The notes below the pieces were generated by a model that saw only the letters and a list, made by a program, of their open reading frames with translations, ran no database searches and was not told the origin of the DNA. A stretch of DNA of 41,150 nucleotides, from assembly GCA_003168355.1 (NCBI GenBank), contig PMSQ01000099.1:1043-42192 (forward strand), read 5' to 3'. The stretch comes from Acidobacteriaceae bacterium (GTDB taxonomy: Bacteria; Acidobacteriota; Terriglobia; Terriglobales; Acidobacteriaceae). The translations under genes and the position numbers were made by a program. Position 1 is the first letter of the stretch. The number at the start of each line of letters is the position of its first letter. This document shows positions 1 through 8,677 of the stretch, piece by piece.

Positions 1-1352
1 GGAACGAAAAACTTGTTGCCCTCCAGGCGAAAGTAGGCGACGCCCAGATAGAGCGGCAAATCCGTGGCCGGTAGCTCGGATGCGAGTTCCTCCTCGAGCT
101 GCCGTTCTTTGTCGTCCTTCGTGGAATGCTGGTAATCTGCGGGGGCATAATAGCCGCGGCGGTAGTCGATCTTTACCCCGGGAATATTGCTTTTGTCGTT
201 CATCTTCACGACGATGCGGCGGTAACGCCCGTCCCGCGCGGGGTTCGTGCTGTGATAGCCGAGGAGGTAGTAAGTCGACGTGTCCTGCTGCACTCCCTTG
301 AAAATCTTGCTGAAGTCGTTGGAATCGAGAAAGGCGCGTCCGCCGGTATCACTGGCCAGGGTCACCAGGGTTTCCTGAGTGGTGAAATTCGAATTCAGCG
401 CGTTGAGTGTCGACTGTCCGGAATAGGCCGAAACGCCGCGCAGGCTGGCGCTCTGCGCCTCCCCGCCCGCGACCAGCGCCTGCAGACCGCGCATGTCCAT
501 GGTGTAAATCGCCAGGTTGGATCGGACGGCCGCGTTTACGGCGGCGCGCAGTTCCGATTGGTTCTCGATGCCGGTGCGGTCCATGCCACTGGAAAAATAA
601 ATCAACGATTTCTTCTGCTGAACGTGCGAAAGCTTCTCCGCCACCGATCGCAACGCCTCCAGACGCCGATCGGTATTGAAGATGTTGTATTCCGTATCGT
701 CGGCGGTAAAGGGCTGACCGGTATCGGGCGTGCCCTCGGTGGTGCCGGTGGTGCCTTCCTCGAAACCCTGGCCACTGCCTGAACTGAATGCCGCTAACTG
801 TTTTTTCAGCAGGGCGTGATCGGTAGTGAAGTCCTGATTTACCAGCAATGAACTTCCCAGCGAAACGATCGACACCAAGTCAGCGGGCGCCATTTGGGTA
901 TCGACATAGTGTTCGGCTGAGGTGACGGCATGATCGATTTCGTCCGGCTCCATGGCGGAGAGATCGAAAAATAGAACAATCAGCCGCCGGTCTTTGAATT
1001 GCGATGCCGTATCTGGCGCGGAAGGCGCGGGATTTTGCGGCGCCTGTGTTGGCTCGGGCAGTGGTTTCGCTTGCGTTACATCGATCGACGGCACGGCATC
1101 CACATTCTCCACATCGAAGGAAACAACCTTCTGCGGTTTGTTGTCTTCAAGAATGGTGAAGTTTTCCGGTTTCAGGCCCTGCACGAAGTTTCCACTCTTG
1201 TCCCGTACCGTCACATTCACCAGCACGAGATCGGTTTGCACGTGAAGCAGATAGTCGGATTGCTGCTGTGAAGGCAGAGCAGGACAGAGGATGACCAGCG
1301 AGAGCAGCAGCGCGACGGCTTTATCGACGAATTGGTTCAAAGGTGAAGTCAT
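1..1352 (-). CDS. VWFA-related (von Willebrand factor A) secreted protein, 3' part missing
   Basis: I translated the minus strand from the ATG at 1352; the frame stays open to the window edge (about 450 codons), so the C-terminus is outside. An AAGAGG ribosome binding site lies just upstream. The N-terminus has a hydrophobic stretch (residues about 10-25) ending near LPSQQQ, typical of a signal peptide. A domain with LVLVNVTVRDKSGNFVQGL follows (about 40-80), then a VWA core starting LIVLFFDLSAMEPDE. The MIDAS-like DxSxS is degenerate (DLSAM). Later segments such as KKSLIYFSSGMDRTG, VASDTGGRAFLDSN-like text and YYLLGYHSTNPARDGRYR match the VWFA-related family expanded in Acidobacteria, whose function is unknown. 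It lies 139 bp downstream of the TonB receptor on the same strand and may be co-transcribed with it. Confidence 0.85.
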   Translation of the reverse strand, partial: MTSPLNQFVDKAVALLLSLVILCPALPSQQQSDYLLHVQTDLVLVNVTVRDKSGNFVQGLKPENFTILEDNKPQKVVSFDVENVDAVPSIDVTQAKPLPEPTQAPQNPAPSAPDTASQFKDRRLIVLFFDLSAMEPDEIDHAVTSAEHYVDTQMAPADLVSIVSLGSSLLVNQDFTTDHALLKKQLAAFSSGSGQGFEEGTTGTTEGTPDTGQPFTADDTEYNIFNTDRRLEALRSVAEKLSHVQQKKSLIYFSSGMDRTGIENQSELRAAVNAAVRSNLAIYTMDMRGLQALVAGGEAQSASLRGVSAYSGQSTLNALNSNFTTQETLVTLASDTGGRAFLDSNDFSKIFKGVQQDTSTYYLLGYHSTNPARDGRYRRIVVKMNDKSNIPGVKIDYRRGYYAPADYQHSTKDDKERQLEEELASELPATDLPLYLGVAYFRLEGNKFFV

Positions 1353-1395
1353 GTAAATTCCTCTTGCGCTGCAGCCTATTTCGCTTGCTTTACCT

Positions 1396-1456
1396 CAGCG
1401 GCTCAAGCCGCTGTTGGAAGTTGGCAGTTATCGCAGCGCTGAAGCGCTGCGCCACC
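1396..1456. repeat. Two-stem palindromic repeat (GCTNAAGC type)
   Basis: Stem 1 is CAGCGGCT-CA-AGCCGCTG (1396-1413). Stem 2 is GCAGCGCT-GA-AGCGCTGC (1433-1450), followed by GCCACCC. Both stems are perfect 8-bp palindromes. The second stem and its surroundings (TTATCGCAGC, then GCGCCACC and AAAA) recur at 33180-33210. It fills the gap between the TonB receptor and the VWA gene and could also act as an mRNA 3' structure. Confidence 0.8.
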
Positions 1457-1491
1457 CAAAATCAAGTGCAACATCAAGCCTTCCGTCCTCG

Positions 1492-4400
1492 TTAGAAACG
1501 AAAACGTGCCGTCATGGTGAACTGCCGCATGGCGCCAACGGCTGTAACCCGGCCAAAAGTGCGCGAGTAAAAGTTCGTATCAATCGAAGAGTAGTTGGGT
1601 ATATTGAAAATGTTGGTTGCCTGAGCCCGAAATTCCAGCACGCGCGCTTCCTTCATGGGAACGACCTTCGTGAACGCCATGTCAAATACTTTGCTGCCCG
1701 GGCCGATGATGCTGTTGCGGCGAGCGTCGCCGTATTGCGGCGGTGTCGTCGGTGGCGCAGCGAAGGCGGCGATGTTGAACCACTCGGCAATCGAGGGATG
1801 GGCCAAGGCCACCGATTGGCCGGGAATCAGGTCCGGGCGCAGCGTTCCGTTTGTTCCCGCATTCACGTCATTCACGTCGCCCAGCAGTCGCGGGGTAAAC
1901 GGGAGGCCGGAGGCGATCGTCCAATCGCCGCTCCATTGCCAGTCACCAAGAATGGCGCGCCACGGAGTATTCCCAGTGAGCCAGCGCTTGTCGTGACCAA
2001 AGGGGAGTTCCAATAAGTAATCAGCGGTGAACTTATGGGTCTGGTTGAAACTCGACAGGCCACGCTCCGCCGACAGCTCGAAAGGATTCTGGGCAACGTT
2101 GGCCGCACCGCCGCCGGACGAACCACCGCTCCCGCCGCTTGCACCGGTCCCGCCCGCGCCCAGTCCTGGCGTATTCGATCCTGAAGTTGCTCCTGCACCA
2201 ATGGAAGAAGCGTCATCCAATGACTTGGAAAAGGTGTAGATGCCGCCGAGAGAAAATCCCTTGGATAACCGCTTGCGTAATCGTACCGATCCCGCATTGG
2301 CCTCCGAATCGGCCACGGAGTTTTCGTAAGTGAAGGCGTCAACCAGGGGAATGCGAATTCCGGCCACGGTTCGATTGGGGGCTTCCAGAATATCGAGGTC
2401 GGTTCCTTTGGTTCCGGTGTAGTCGATATTCAGCAGCAGAGTGGGGCGAATCTGCTGTTGAATATCCAGATTGCGAATCTGCACGTAGCCGAGGCGGTAA
2501 TTCGGATTCACCGCATAGTCGTTGGTGATGGTGCCGGGAGGCGGCGCGGGAAAACCGTTTTGCAGGGTCAGGTTTGGGGAAGCCGAAGAGGATGCCTGAA
2601 CATTCGTGGCCGTGGTGGAGAATGGCGGCTGAAAGGCAAGTTGCTGCGCGATGCCCTGATACGCGCCCGTGTTGTAGTTGATGCCGTAGCCGCCGCGCAC
2701 CACGGTTTTAGGAAATGGCTTCCACGCAAAACCGATGCGCGGTGCGAAGTTGTTGCGATCAGGACGCACCAGGCTGGCCGGCAGACCGCCGCTGTAGGGC
2801 CCCGCTTGTCCCGGAAGAATCGGCGTGACAGAAGGCGTAAGCGCCGAATTCTGCACCAGCACGCCGGGAGAAAGGTCGAGGTTGGAGATGCGATTGTTCG
2901 CTTCGGTAAGCGGCGAAACGTACTCGTAGCGGACCCCAAGGTTGAGCGTGAGGTTGGCACGCATTTTCCACTCATCCTGCGCGTACAAATCCCAAAAGTT
3001 GCCGTGGAAGTGGTTGTTCTGGCCGAACTGTTCGGAGGTTTGCTGCGGGTATCCGAGCAGGAAATCGGCAAAGTCATATCCGGTGCCGGCCACGGGCTGG
3101 CCGGCACTCATTTCCGAAGTATTGAGGCCGGTGAAGACGAAGGAACCGCGCGGGTTGCTGTCAGTTTCCGTATTCACCTGAACACGGCGGAAATCTCCGC
3201 CCCAGCGCCAGGTGTGCTTGCCGTGGTTCCAGATCACATTGTCGGAGAAGGTATAGGTCTGGTTGCGCGTGAGTGCGGGAGTCGTATCCTGCAGACTGGC
3301 GATGTCGGTAAAGGAGAGACTGGGCAGGCCCCAATCGAAGGGATTCTGCGAAACTCCTGCGATTCCGAGAGCGCCTGTAATGTCATTGCTGAAGGCGTAC
3401 AGATTCTGGGTGTGGGTCCGGCTGCGGTTGAAATCGGCGCGAACAATATTGGTCAGTTTGCCGATGCTGCGCGTGTAAGAAACCGGCACGTCAAAGCTGC
3501 GGACCGTTGTGCTGCCGCCTACGCTGGGAAACGGATTGGTCAGGTGGGCGCTCGATCCGTGGTAGTGGAAGCCGATCGACAGGTTGTTGCGAGGGGCATT
3601 GCGGCCTCCGCCACGGCGGCCGCCTGCGGGCGCTGCGCCAAAGGTGTGGTTCAAACGTACATTGAGATCGTCGCTGTCGCTGGTGGCGGAGGTTATGTAG
3701 TGGAAGTTTTGGAAATCGCCGGGCAGGTTCGGCACCGGAATGTATGCCAGCAATCCCTGGGCCGCCGGATTGATTTGTGGAATCGTGTTGCAGGTAGGGC
3801 TGCAGGGAAAAGGAGCGTTGGTTACAGGATTAAAAATCTGCACTTGTTGCCCCGTTTGCGCTCCTGAAGTGTACATTGTGCCGGTGAAGTTTCCCTGCCT
3901 CTCCAGCAGCGTGGGCACCGTGGAAAACTGATCGAAGGGGTTTTCGCCGCGCTTGCCGTTGTAATTGATGAAGTAAAAAGTCTTGGCCCCGCCGTGGTAG
4001 ATATGGGGAATATTCAGCGGGCCGCCCACGGAACCGCCGAAACCATTCTGCAGATAGGCCGGTTTTTCCGTGGGCTGGCCGGTGAGCCCATAGGGCGAAG
4101 CATTCAGAGCGGAATCGCCGACGCTGTAATAGAACGATCCATGCGGGCGGTTGATGTCGAACCCCCGCCGGCCGAAACCCCCGCCGCCAAAGCCGCCGCC
4201 CCCGAAACCACCACCGAAACCGCCAAATCCTCCACCGCCGCCGAAACCTCCGCCTTGCTGGCGGGCATCGTTGAAGCGCTGCTGCATTTCGTCGGCGCTC
4301 ATGGCGTTGAACGAATTGGAAGTGTTGCCTGAAACCGCTACGGATTCGGTGGCACTGTCCTGTGCAATGCCGGGAATTGGCATACCAGCCGGGACCACGT

Positions 4401-4962
4401 CGCTGAGGGAACCATTGCCTGCCTCCTGCCCGGCTCCGCTCTGAGATAGGGAAAGACTCTGAAAGCCGCGCCCGGCTGCATTCGGCCGCCGCTGTTCAGT
4501 GCCGACCTCGCGTGCCCGTGACAGCAGCACCAGTTCAAAATTCGCCTGTACGTCCTGATGGGTGGTGTCCAAAACCACTTCCTGCGAGTTGCCGGCAAAC
4601 GCCGTCATCTGCACCCGGACGGTATAGTGGCCATCGCCAGGAATGCGCAGCCGGTAGCTGCCGTCCACATCCGTCGAGGTAGTGACTTGTTCCTTTGTGG
4701 ACGAGTTCGCCGCGGAAACTCCGGCGCCGGGAATCGGCATGTTGCCCGATTTCACTGTGCCGTGAATAGTGAGCGCTGCAGATGCGGGAGCCGCGACTTG
4801 AGCAGTTGCCTGCGCCGACGACGGATGCGCATGAAACACGAGAACAGGAAACAAGAGGAGGAACTGAAAGACGAACGCAGGGCGCAGCGTGGCCTGGATC
4901 ACCCGAGAGCCCAGGAAAAAAGGATCGGAACTCCTCATAGAATCGGCGCAGACGTTTGGCAC
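1492..4962 (-). CDS. TonB-dependent receptor, Oar-like, with carboxypeptidase-regulatory-like domain
   Basis: This 1156-codon outer-membrane receptor has a signal peptide with a hydrophobic core around residues 28-45 ending in SSAQA. A CarboxypepD_reg-like fold follows (about 64-150, starting LTIHGTVKSGNMPIPGAGV). After that come a plug region and a long beta-barrel with TonB-receptor-like text (GNFWDLYAQDEWKMRANLTL, LNLGVRYEYVSPLTE, WKPFPKTVVRGGYGINY) ending in the aromatic MTARFRF. A Gly/Phe-rich tract with RRGF (about residues 237-270) interrupts the plug. Such receptors import large or oligomeric substrates using the TonB system; the substrate here is unknown. ATGs at 4962 and 4938 are both possible and neither has a clear ribosome binding site. 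A long plus-strand frame inside it (2458-3867) is a GC-driven shadow. Confidence 0.93.
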   Translation of the reverse strand: MPNVCADSMRSSDPFFLGSRVIQATLRPAFVFQFLLLFPVLVFHAHPSSAQATAQVAAPASAALTIHGTVKSGNMPIPGAGVSAANSSTKEQVTTSTDVDGSYRLRIPGDGHYTVRVQMTAFAGNSQEVVLDTTHQDVQANFELVLLSRAREVGTEQRRPNAAGRGFQSLSLSQSGAGQEAGNGSLSDVVPAGMPIPGIAQDSATESVAVSGNTSNSFNAMSADEMQQRFNDARQQGGGFGGGGGFGGFGGGFGGGGFGGGGFGRRGFDINRPHGSFYYSVGDSALNASPYGLTGQPTEKPAYLQNGFGGSVGGPLNIPHIYHGGAKTFYFINYNGKRGENPFDQFSTVPTLLERQGNFTGTMYTSGAQTGQQVQIFNPVTNAPFPCSPTCNTIPQINPAAQGLLAYIPVPNLPGDFQNFHYITSATSDSDDLNVRLNHTFGAAPAGGRRGGGRNAPRNNLSIGFHYHGSSAHLTNPFPSVGGSTTVRSFDVPVSYTRSIGKLTNIVRADFNRSRTHTQNLYAFSNDITGALGIAGVSQNPFDWGLPSLSFTDIASLQDTTPALTRNQTYTFSDNVIWNHGKHTWRWGGDFRRVQVNTETDSNPRGSFVFTGLNTSEMSAGQPVAGTGYDFADFLLGYPQQTSEQFGQNNHFHGNFWDLYAQDEWKMRANLTLNLGVRYEYVSPLTEANNRISNLDLSPGVLVQNSALTPSVTPILPGQAGPYSGGLPASLVRPDRNNFAPRIGFAWKPFPKTVVRGGYGINYNTGAYQGIAQQLAFQPPFSTTATNVQASSSASPNLTLQNGFPAPPPGTITNDYAVNPNYRLGYVQIRNLDIQQQIRPTLLLNIDYTGTKGTDLDILEAPNRTVAGIRIPLVDAFTYENSVADSEANAGSVRLRKRLSKGFSLGGIYTFSKSLDDASSIGAGATSGSNTPGLGAGGTGASGGSGGSSGGGAANVAQNPFELSAERGLSSFNQTHKFTADYLLELPFGHDKRWLTGNTPWRAILGDWQWSGDWTIASGLPFTPRLLGDVNDVNAGTNGTLRPDLIPGQSVALAHPSIAEWFNIAAFAAPPTTPPQYGDARRNSIIGPGSKVFDMAFTKVVPMKEARVLEFRAQATNIFNIPNYSSIDTNFYSRTFGRVTAVGAMRQFTMTARFRF

Positions 4963-5135
4963 TGTCTTGATCGGATCATACCGCTCCGCCCCGGCCGGAA
5001 CTGTAAAATTTTGTGGCGTTTTCGCTATCGTCCCAATCCGCGGCGCTGCTTCGTAAAGTTATGCAAAGTTGTTCAATTCATGGTTTCTGACGCAACTTCG
5101 GGTTCATAATTCTGTTTACAGATATAGAAAGATTG

Positions 5136-5280
5136 GGTAGTGGTGCAGTTTGATAAGGAAGCGAGCCAAACGCGCGATTATTGCGTCGCAAACAACGCGA
5201 CGCGTCGCGCGGCTCGCCCAGATTCCTCACGGCGCAAAGAACACGCTTGTTCGGAATGACAATCAAACTGCACCACTACC
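5136..5280. mobile_element. MITE-like element with 19-bp perfect terminal inverted repeats
   Basis: The arms GGTAGTGGTGCAGTTTGAT (5136-5154) and its exact reverse complement (5262-5280) bound 107 bp with further nested inverted repeats: GCGAGCC/GGCTCGC (near 5161 and 5212) and GCGTCGC/GCGACGC around AAACAAC. There is no coding capacity. Part of the interior recurs at 29311-29374, and the outer 12 bp recur as a mini-hairpin at 5818-5851. This fits a non-autonomous, fold-back repeat. It ends about 30 bp before the start codon of the Spy-like gene, so it lies in that gene's promoter or leader. Confidence 0.75.
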
Positions 5281-5311
5281 TAAAGATTGCTGCACAAGAA
5301 GGAGACCCTCC

Positions 5312-5767
5312 ATGCTAAAGAAATATCTGCTCGTTCTCATGGCGGCCGGCCTGATCTCGATCGCCGTGCCGTTCGCGGCGGCTCAGGATAGTCCGTCCAA
5401 CGATCAACAAGCCCCGCCTCCGCAGGAAAATGGGATGCGGCACCATGGGCCGCCTGATCCCGCGCGGCGAACCGCGGAATTAACCAGACGACTCAAGCTC
5501 ACGTCCGACCAGCAAACCAAAGTGCAGGCGGCGCTTCAGTCCGAACGCTCCCAGATGGAAAGTGTGCACCAGGACACTTCACTTTCCCAGCAGGATCGCC
5601 ACGCCAAAATGATGGAGATCCACCAGAGCACCAACACACAGATCCGAACGCTTCTGGACCCGGATCAGCAAAAGAAGTGGGACGAAATGCAGGCCGAGCG
5701 CGAACAACGGATGCAGGGTCGTCACCAGGGTCCGCCTGATGCGGGTTCGGGTCAGCCGCCGCAGTAA
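5312..5767 (+). CDS. Spy/CpxP-like (LTxxQ) periplasmic protein
   Basis: The start is the ATG at 5312, preceded by AAGGAG at the right distance; an upstream in-frame ATG at 5150 would translate the repeat and is unlikely. The 151-aa product has a signal peptide (MLKKYLLVLMAAGLISIAVP...AAAQD). Then come a Pro/Gln/His-rich linker and a helical region with two LTxxQ-like motifs, LTSDQQTKVQAAL and LDPDQQKKWDEMQ, about 60 residues apart. The tail is Gly/Pro/Gln-rich. LTxxQ proteins such as Spy and CpxP are ATP-independent envelope chaperones or stress sensors in Proteobacteria; that function here is inferred. It is flanked by two elements sharing the GGTAGTGGTGC arm. Confidence 0.8.
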   Translation: MLKKYLLVLMAAGLISIAVPFAAAQDSPSNDQQAPPPQENGMRHHGPPDPARRTAELTRRLKLTSDQQTKVQAALQSERSQMESVHQDTSLSQQDRHAKMMEIHQSTNTQIRTLLDPDQQKKWDEMQAEREQRMQGRHQGPPDAGSGQPPQ

Positions 5768-5817
5768 GGTAAGCGGCGTCTGCAGGGCGGGTTGAGTGAC
5801 ACCGTGGTATCGGCAAC

Positions 5818-5851
5818 GGGTAGTGGTGCGGTTGGAATTGCACCACTACCC
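5818..5851. repeat. Short inverted repeat sharing the MITE arm
   Basis: GGGTAGTGGTGC (5818-5829) and its perfect complement GCACCACTACCC (5840-5851) surround a 10-nt loop. The arm matches the first 11 bases of the 5136-5280 element arm. It lies 50 bp after the Spy-like stop codon. It could fold in the transcript, but no U-tract follows, so a terminator role is not supported. Confidence 0.7.
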
Positions 5852-6039
5852 GGAGGCCGATGGTGAGTCGGGTTGAAAAGCCAACCTCAGATCCCTTTCC
5901 AGATTGCAGTAATCGCCCAATAGAGAGCCAATTCCGCGGTTGTGAAGGTTATAGCCATCTATCATAAATAAGAACTCCACAGTAGATTCTCAGAGGGAAA
6001 TGTGCTTCTATTACTTGAAGCGATTCCGCTTTCTGAGGT

Positions 6040-7026
6040 ATGGCCTTGATCGAGATAGCCAGTTGTATGCTTGAGCCGATTCAGGTCGCGATTTCCTCCT
6101 CAAAGGAAACGCCCAGTTTATTGAGCACTTTATCTGCCTACGCTTGGCCTCTTGTCACCATCGTCAGTCTGTTGATCTTCCGCAAGCCGATCAACAGATT
6201 TTTGAAGACGGTCAGTTCGCGAGCCACCGAGATTGGAATTGGATGGGCATCCGTCAAGCTTCCCGAGGCCAAACAGCCCTCGTCTCTGCAGATCGAAGCC
6301 ATTCGTGAACTCCAGAGCGACCGATGGGGCGAGAGCAGTATCGGATGGTTCCAAGAGTTTTCCTCTTCGTCTGCTAACAGCGAATATGCGCAACTCAATC
6401 TCGGGAACGGTGATGAGTGGATCACTTCTCGACTCTTCATTTTTGCGGTCATGCTGCAGCGCATGAAATCGCTTAAATGTGTCGTCTTCACGAGGGTTCT
6501 TCCATCCGGGGAGGTACGCTTTCTCGGATGTGCCTCACCGGATAACATCCATTTAGCGCTGGCAGCCAATCAGCCCTGGCTGGAGGTAGCATTTGCGAAT
6601 GCGTATTCGGGTGAACTCTCTGTCCTACCAGCTGCCGGCCCCGGGCAGACCGTCATTCGCATTGACGGGTCGCTTGAACCCCAAAGCGCCGAGAGAATCG
6701 TCCGCTCCTTCATTTCTAGCCTGAAGGATTACACGGATGCGACGAGCGGCTTGGACCCAGGTAACTGGGTGAGCTTTGTCGACCGTCCGGACCGTGAACA
6801 CGCCACCTGGGTCACCGAGAGTGACCTTCAGCGGGTTATTGGCGTCTACCTCTGGAAAGACGCCATCGAAGGGCGAGTCGATGACACCGTCGGGGGAAAA
6901 AAAGCAGAGATCCAGCGAGTCGTGGGTAAGTCGTCGCCCTACGTCGCGATCCTTAAAGACGGCTTTTATAAGTCTCTAGTGAATCGCATCGCCCTTTTAA
7001 CAGAGATCGGACAGTCGGCGCTGTAG
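6040..7026 (+). CDS. Unknown protein with one N-terminal membrane segment
   Basis: The 328-aa product is not recognised. Residues about 31-48 (LSAYAWPLVTIVSLLIFRKP) form a probable membrane anchor followed by basic residues. The rest looks soluble, with a mixed alpha/beta pattern (LKCVVFTRVLPSGEVRFLGC near 143-162; WLEVAFANAYSGELSVLP). GAGG lies almost on top of the ATG at 6040, so the start is uncertain; the ATG at 6067 is an alternative. The upstream 190 bp is AT-richer than its surroundings, with a weak promoter-like TTGTGA/TCATAA pair near 5940-5967. The gene itself looks less GC-rich than its neighbours, which could mean recent acquisition. It stands alone between the Spy-like gene and pncB. 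Confidence 0.7.
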   Translation: MALIEIASCMLEPIQVAISSSKETPSLLSTLSAYAWPLVTIVSLLIFRKPINRFLKTVSSRATEIGIGWASVKLPEAKQPSSLQIEAIRELQSDRWGESSIGWFQEFSSSSANSEYAQLNLGNGDEWITSRLFIFAVMLQRMKSLKCVVFTRVLPSGEVRFLGCASPDNIHLALAANQPWLEVAFANAYSGELSVLPAAGPGQTVIRIDGSLEPQSAERIVRSFISSLKDYTDATSGLDPGNWVSFVDRPDREHATWVTESDLQRVIGVYLWKDAIEGRVDDTVGGKKAEIQRVVGKSSPYVAILKDGFYKSLVNRIALLTEIGQSAL

Positions 7027-7188
7027 ATTCATTCCCCATCTCCCTGCATGATCCGCGAAAACATGTCTCCTGGCTGCCATCCTTGACACTTCTCGCGGGT
7101 TCCGATTCAATGACTTACGTGGCCGCCATGCGACCCGGCGAATTCGGTTTACAGGTCCGGCTGCAGATTCTGATGACACGACCGCCCG

Positions 7189-8574
7189 ATGATCGTCAAC
7201 TTCGCTGAGCGGGCGCACAACCACAACTGGGAACTGGACCCGGTTACCCGGTCGCTGCTCGATACCGATTTCTACAAACTGCTGATGTTGCAGTTTGTCT
7301 GGAAACATTTCCCGAAAACCCATGTTTCTTTTTCGCTGTTCAACCGCTCCTCGTCGGTGCCTCTCGCAGAGCTGTTTTCGACCCAGGACTTAACTGCGCA
7401 GATGGAGCACGTGCGGAAGCTGCGTTTTCGAAAATCCGAACTGGTGTGGCTGGCGGGCAACACGTTTTACGGGCGGCGCGGAATTTTTGAACCGGCGTTT
7501 CTGGAATGGTTGGAACGGGATTTCAAATTGTCGGACTACCGGCTGTCGATCAAGGACGGCCAGTTTCATCTTTCCTTCGACGGGTTGTGGACCGATACCA
7601 CGATGTGGGAGCTGTATGCGCTCTCCATTATCGATGAGCTGAGAACCCGGGCCAATTTGAAAAGGCTGAGCGAGTTTCATCTCGACGTGTTGTATGCCCG
7701 GGCGAAGACCAGACTATGGCTCAAAATTGAACGCCTGCGCGACGTTCCCGGTCTTAGCGTCGCAGATTTCGGAACCCGGCGCCGCCACAGCTTCCTGTGG
7801 CACGAGTATGTGGTCAAGGCTATGGCTTCAAATCTTGGCCCGGGCTTTATCGGAACTTCGAATGCGTTCCTCGCGCACAAACACGATCTGGAATCGATTG
7901 GCACCAATGCGCACGAGATTCCCATGGCTCTCGCGGCATTAGCGCCAGATGACGCGGCCCTGAAAGCTTCTCAATACCGCGTCCTGGAACTGTGGCAGAA
8001 CACCTACGAAGGCGCGCTGCGGATCATGCTGCCTGACACTTTCGGCACCACGCAATTTCTGGAAGGCGCGCCGAGTTGGGCAGCGGATTGGACCGGCCAG
8101 CGCATCGACAGCAAGAATCCCTACGTGGCCGGTGACGAATATATCGCCTGGCTGAAGGCACACGGTCGAGAGCCGCAGGATAAGCTCGTCATCGCCTCCG
8201 ACGCCCTTGACGTTGACGAGATACTCGGACTGCATGCCTACTTTGGTGGAAAGTTCGAGGGCGGCACGACTGCCGGAGATTTTCGCAATGCCGCTGACTT
8301 CCTGGATCGGGGAAAGTGGACTCCGGGCCGCCGCATCCGGTTCAGCGCGGGATGGGGCACTCTGCTCACCAACGACTTCCGCGACTGTGATCCCAGCGGC
8401 GGCAGCGGCTTTGATCCGGTGAGTCTAATCTGCAAAGTGTCCACCGTCGAGGGCCGGCCGGCGGTCAAGCTCTCCGACAATTACGCGAAGGCGCTGGGGC
8501 CGCCCAGCGAAATTGAACGCTATCGGAAGGTGTTCGGCGCGGTGGGAGTCGTAAATGCGCCTGTGATCGCGTGA
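7189..8574 (+). CDS. pncB: Nicotinate phosphoribosyltransferase
   Basis: The 461-aa product matches the NAPRTase family: LLDTDFYKLLMLQ near the N-terminus, VADFGTRRRHSFLWHEYVV and FIGTSNAFLAHKHDLESIGTNAHE in the middle (phosphoribosyl and nicotinate site region), and a C-terminal FSAGWGTLLTNDFRD-like segment. The enzyme makes nicotinate mononucleotide from nicotinate and PRPP, with ATP hydrolysis, in the Preiss-Handler route of NAD salvage. Length is normal for the bacterial enzyme. The start at 7189 lacks a good ribosome binding site but fits the family N-terminus. No other NAD gene is adjacent. Confidence 0.95.
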   Translation: MIVNFAERAHNHNWELDPVTRSLLDTDFYKLLMLQFVWKHFPKTHVSFSLFNRSSSVPLAELFSTQDLTAQMEHVRKLRFRKSELVWLAGNTFYGRRGIFEPAFLEWLERDFKLSDYRLSIKDGQFHLSFDGLWTDTTMWELYALSIIDELRTRANLKRLSEFHLDVLYARAKTRLWLKIERLRDVPGLSVADFGTRRRHSFLWHEYVVKAMASNLGPGFIGTSNAFLAHKHDLESIGTNAHEIPMALAALAPDDAALKASQYRVLELWQNTYEGALRIMLPDTFGTTQFLEGAPSWAADWTGQRIDSKNPYVAGDEYIAWLKAHGREPQDKLVIASDALDVDEILGLHAYFGGKFEGGTTAGDFRNAADFLDRGKWTPGRRIRFSAGWGTLLTNDFRDCDPSGGSGFDPVSLICKVSTVEGRPAVKLSDNYAKALGPPSEIERYRKVFGAVGVVNAPVIA

Positions 8575-8677
8575 GTGCCTGCACTTCTTCCTACCCGGTT
8601 TGCCCGCTTTATAGATATAATTCGGCGATTTCGCAGGTCGGATCATTCATCTGATCATCGGCCGAATCGGAGGCACA

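Noticed and set aside
2458..3867. 469-codon open frame on the plus strand inside the TonB receptor gene
   Set aside because: It is antisense to a clearly conserved receptor, has no ribosome binding site or recognisable domain, and is rich in residues expected from the reverse complement of a GC-rich gene.
8600..8621. TTGCCC and TATAAT as a promoter for the STAS gene
   Set aside because: The spacing is only 10 bp, too short for a sigma-70-type promoter; TATAAT alone is weak evidence.
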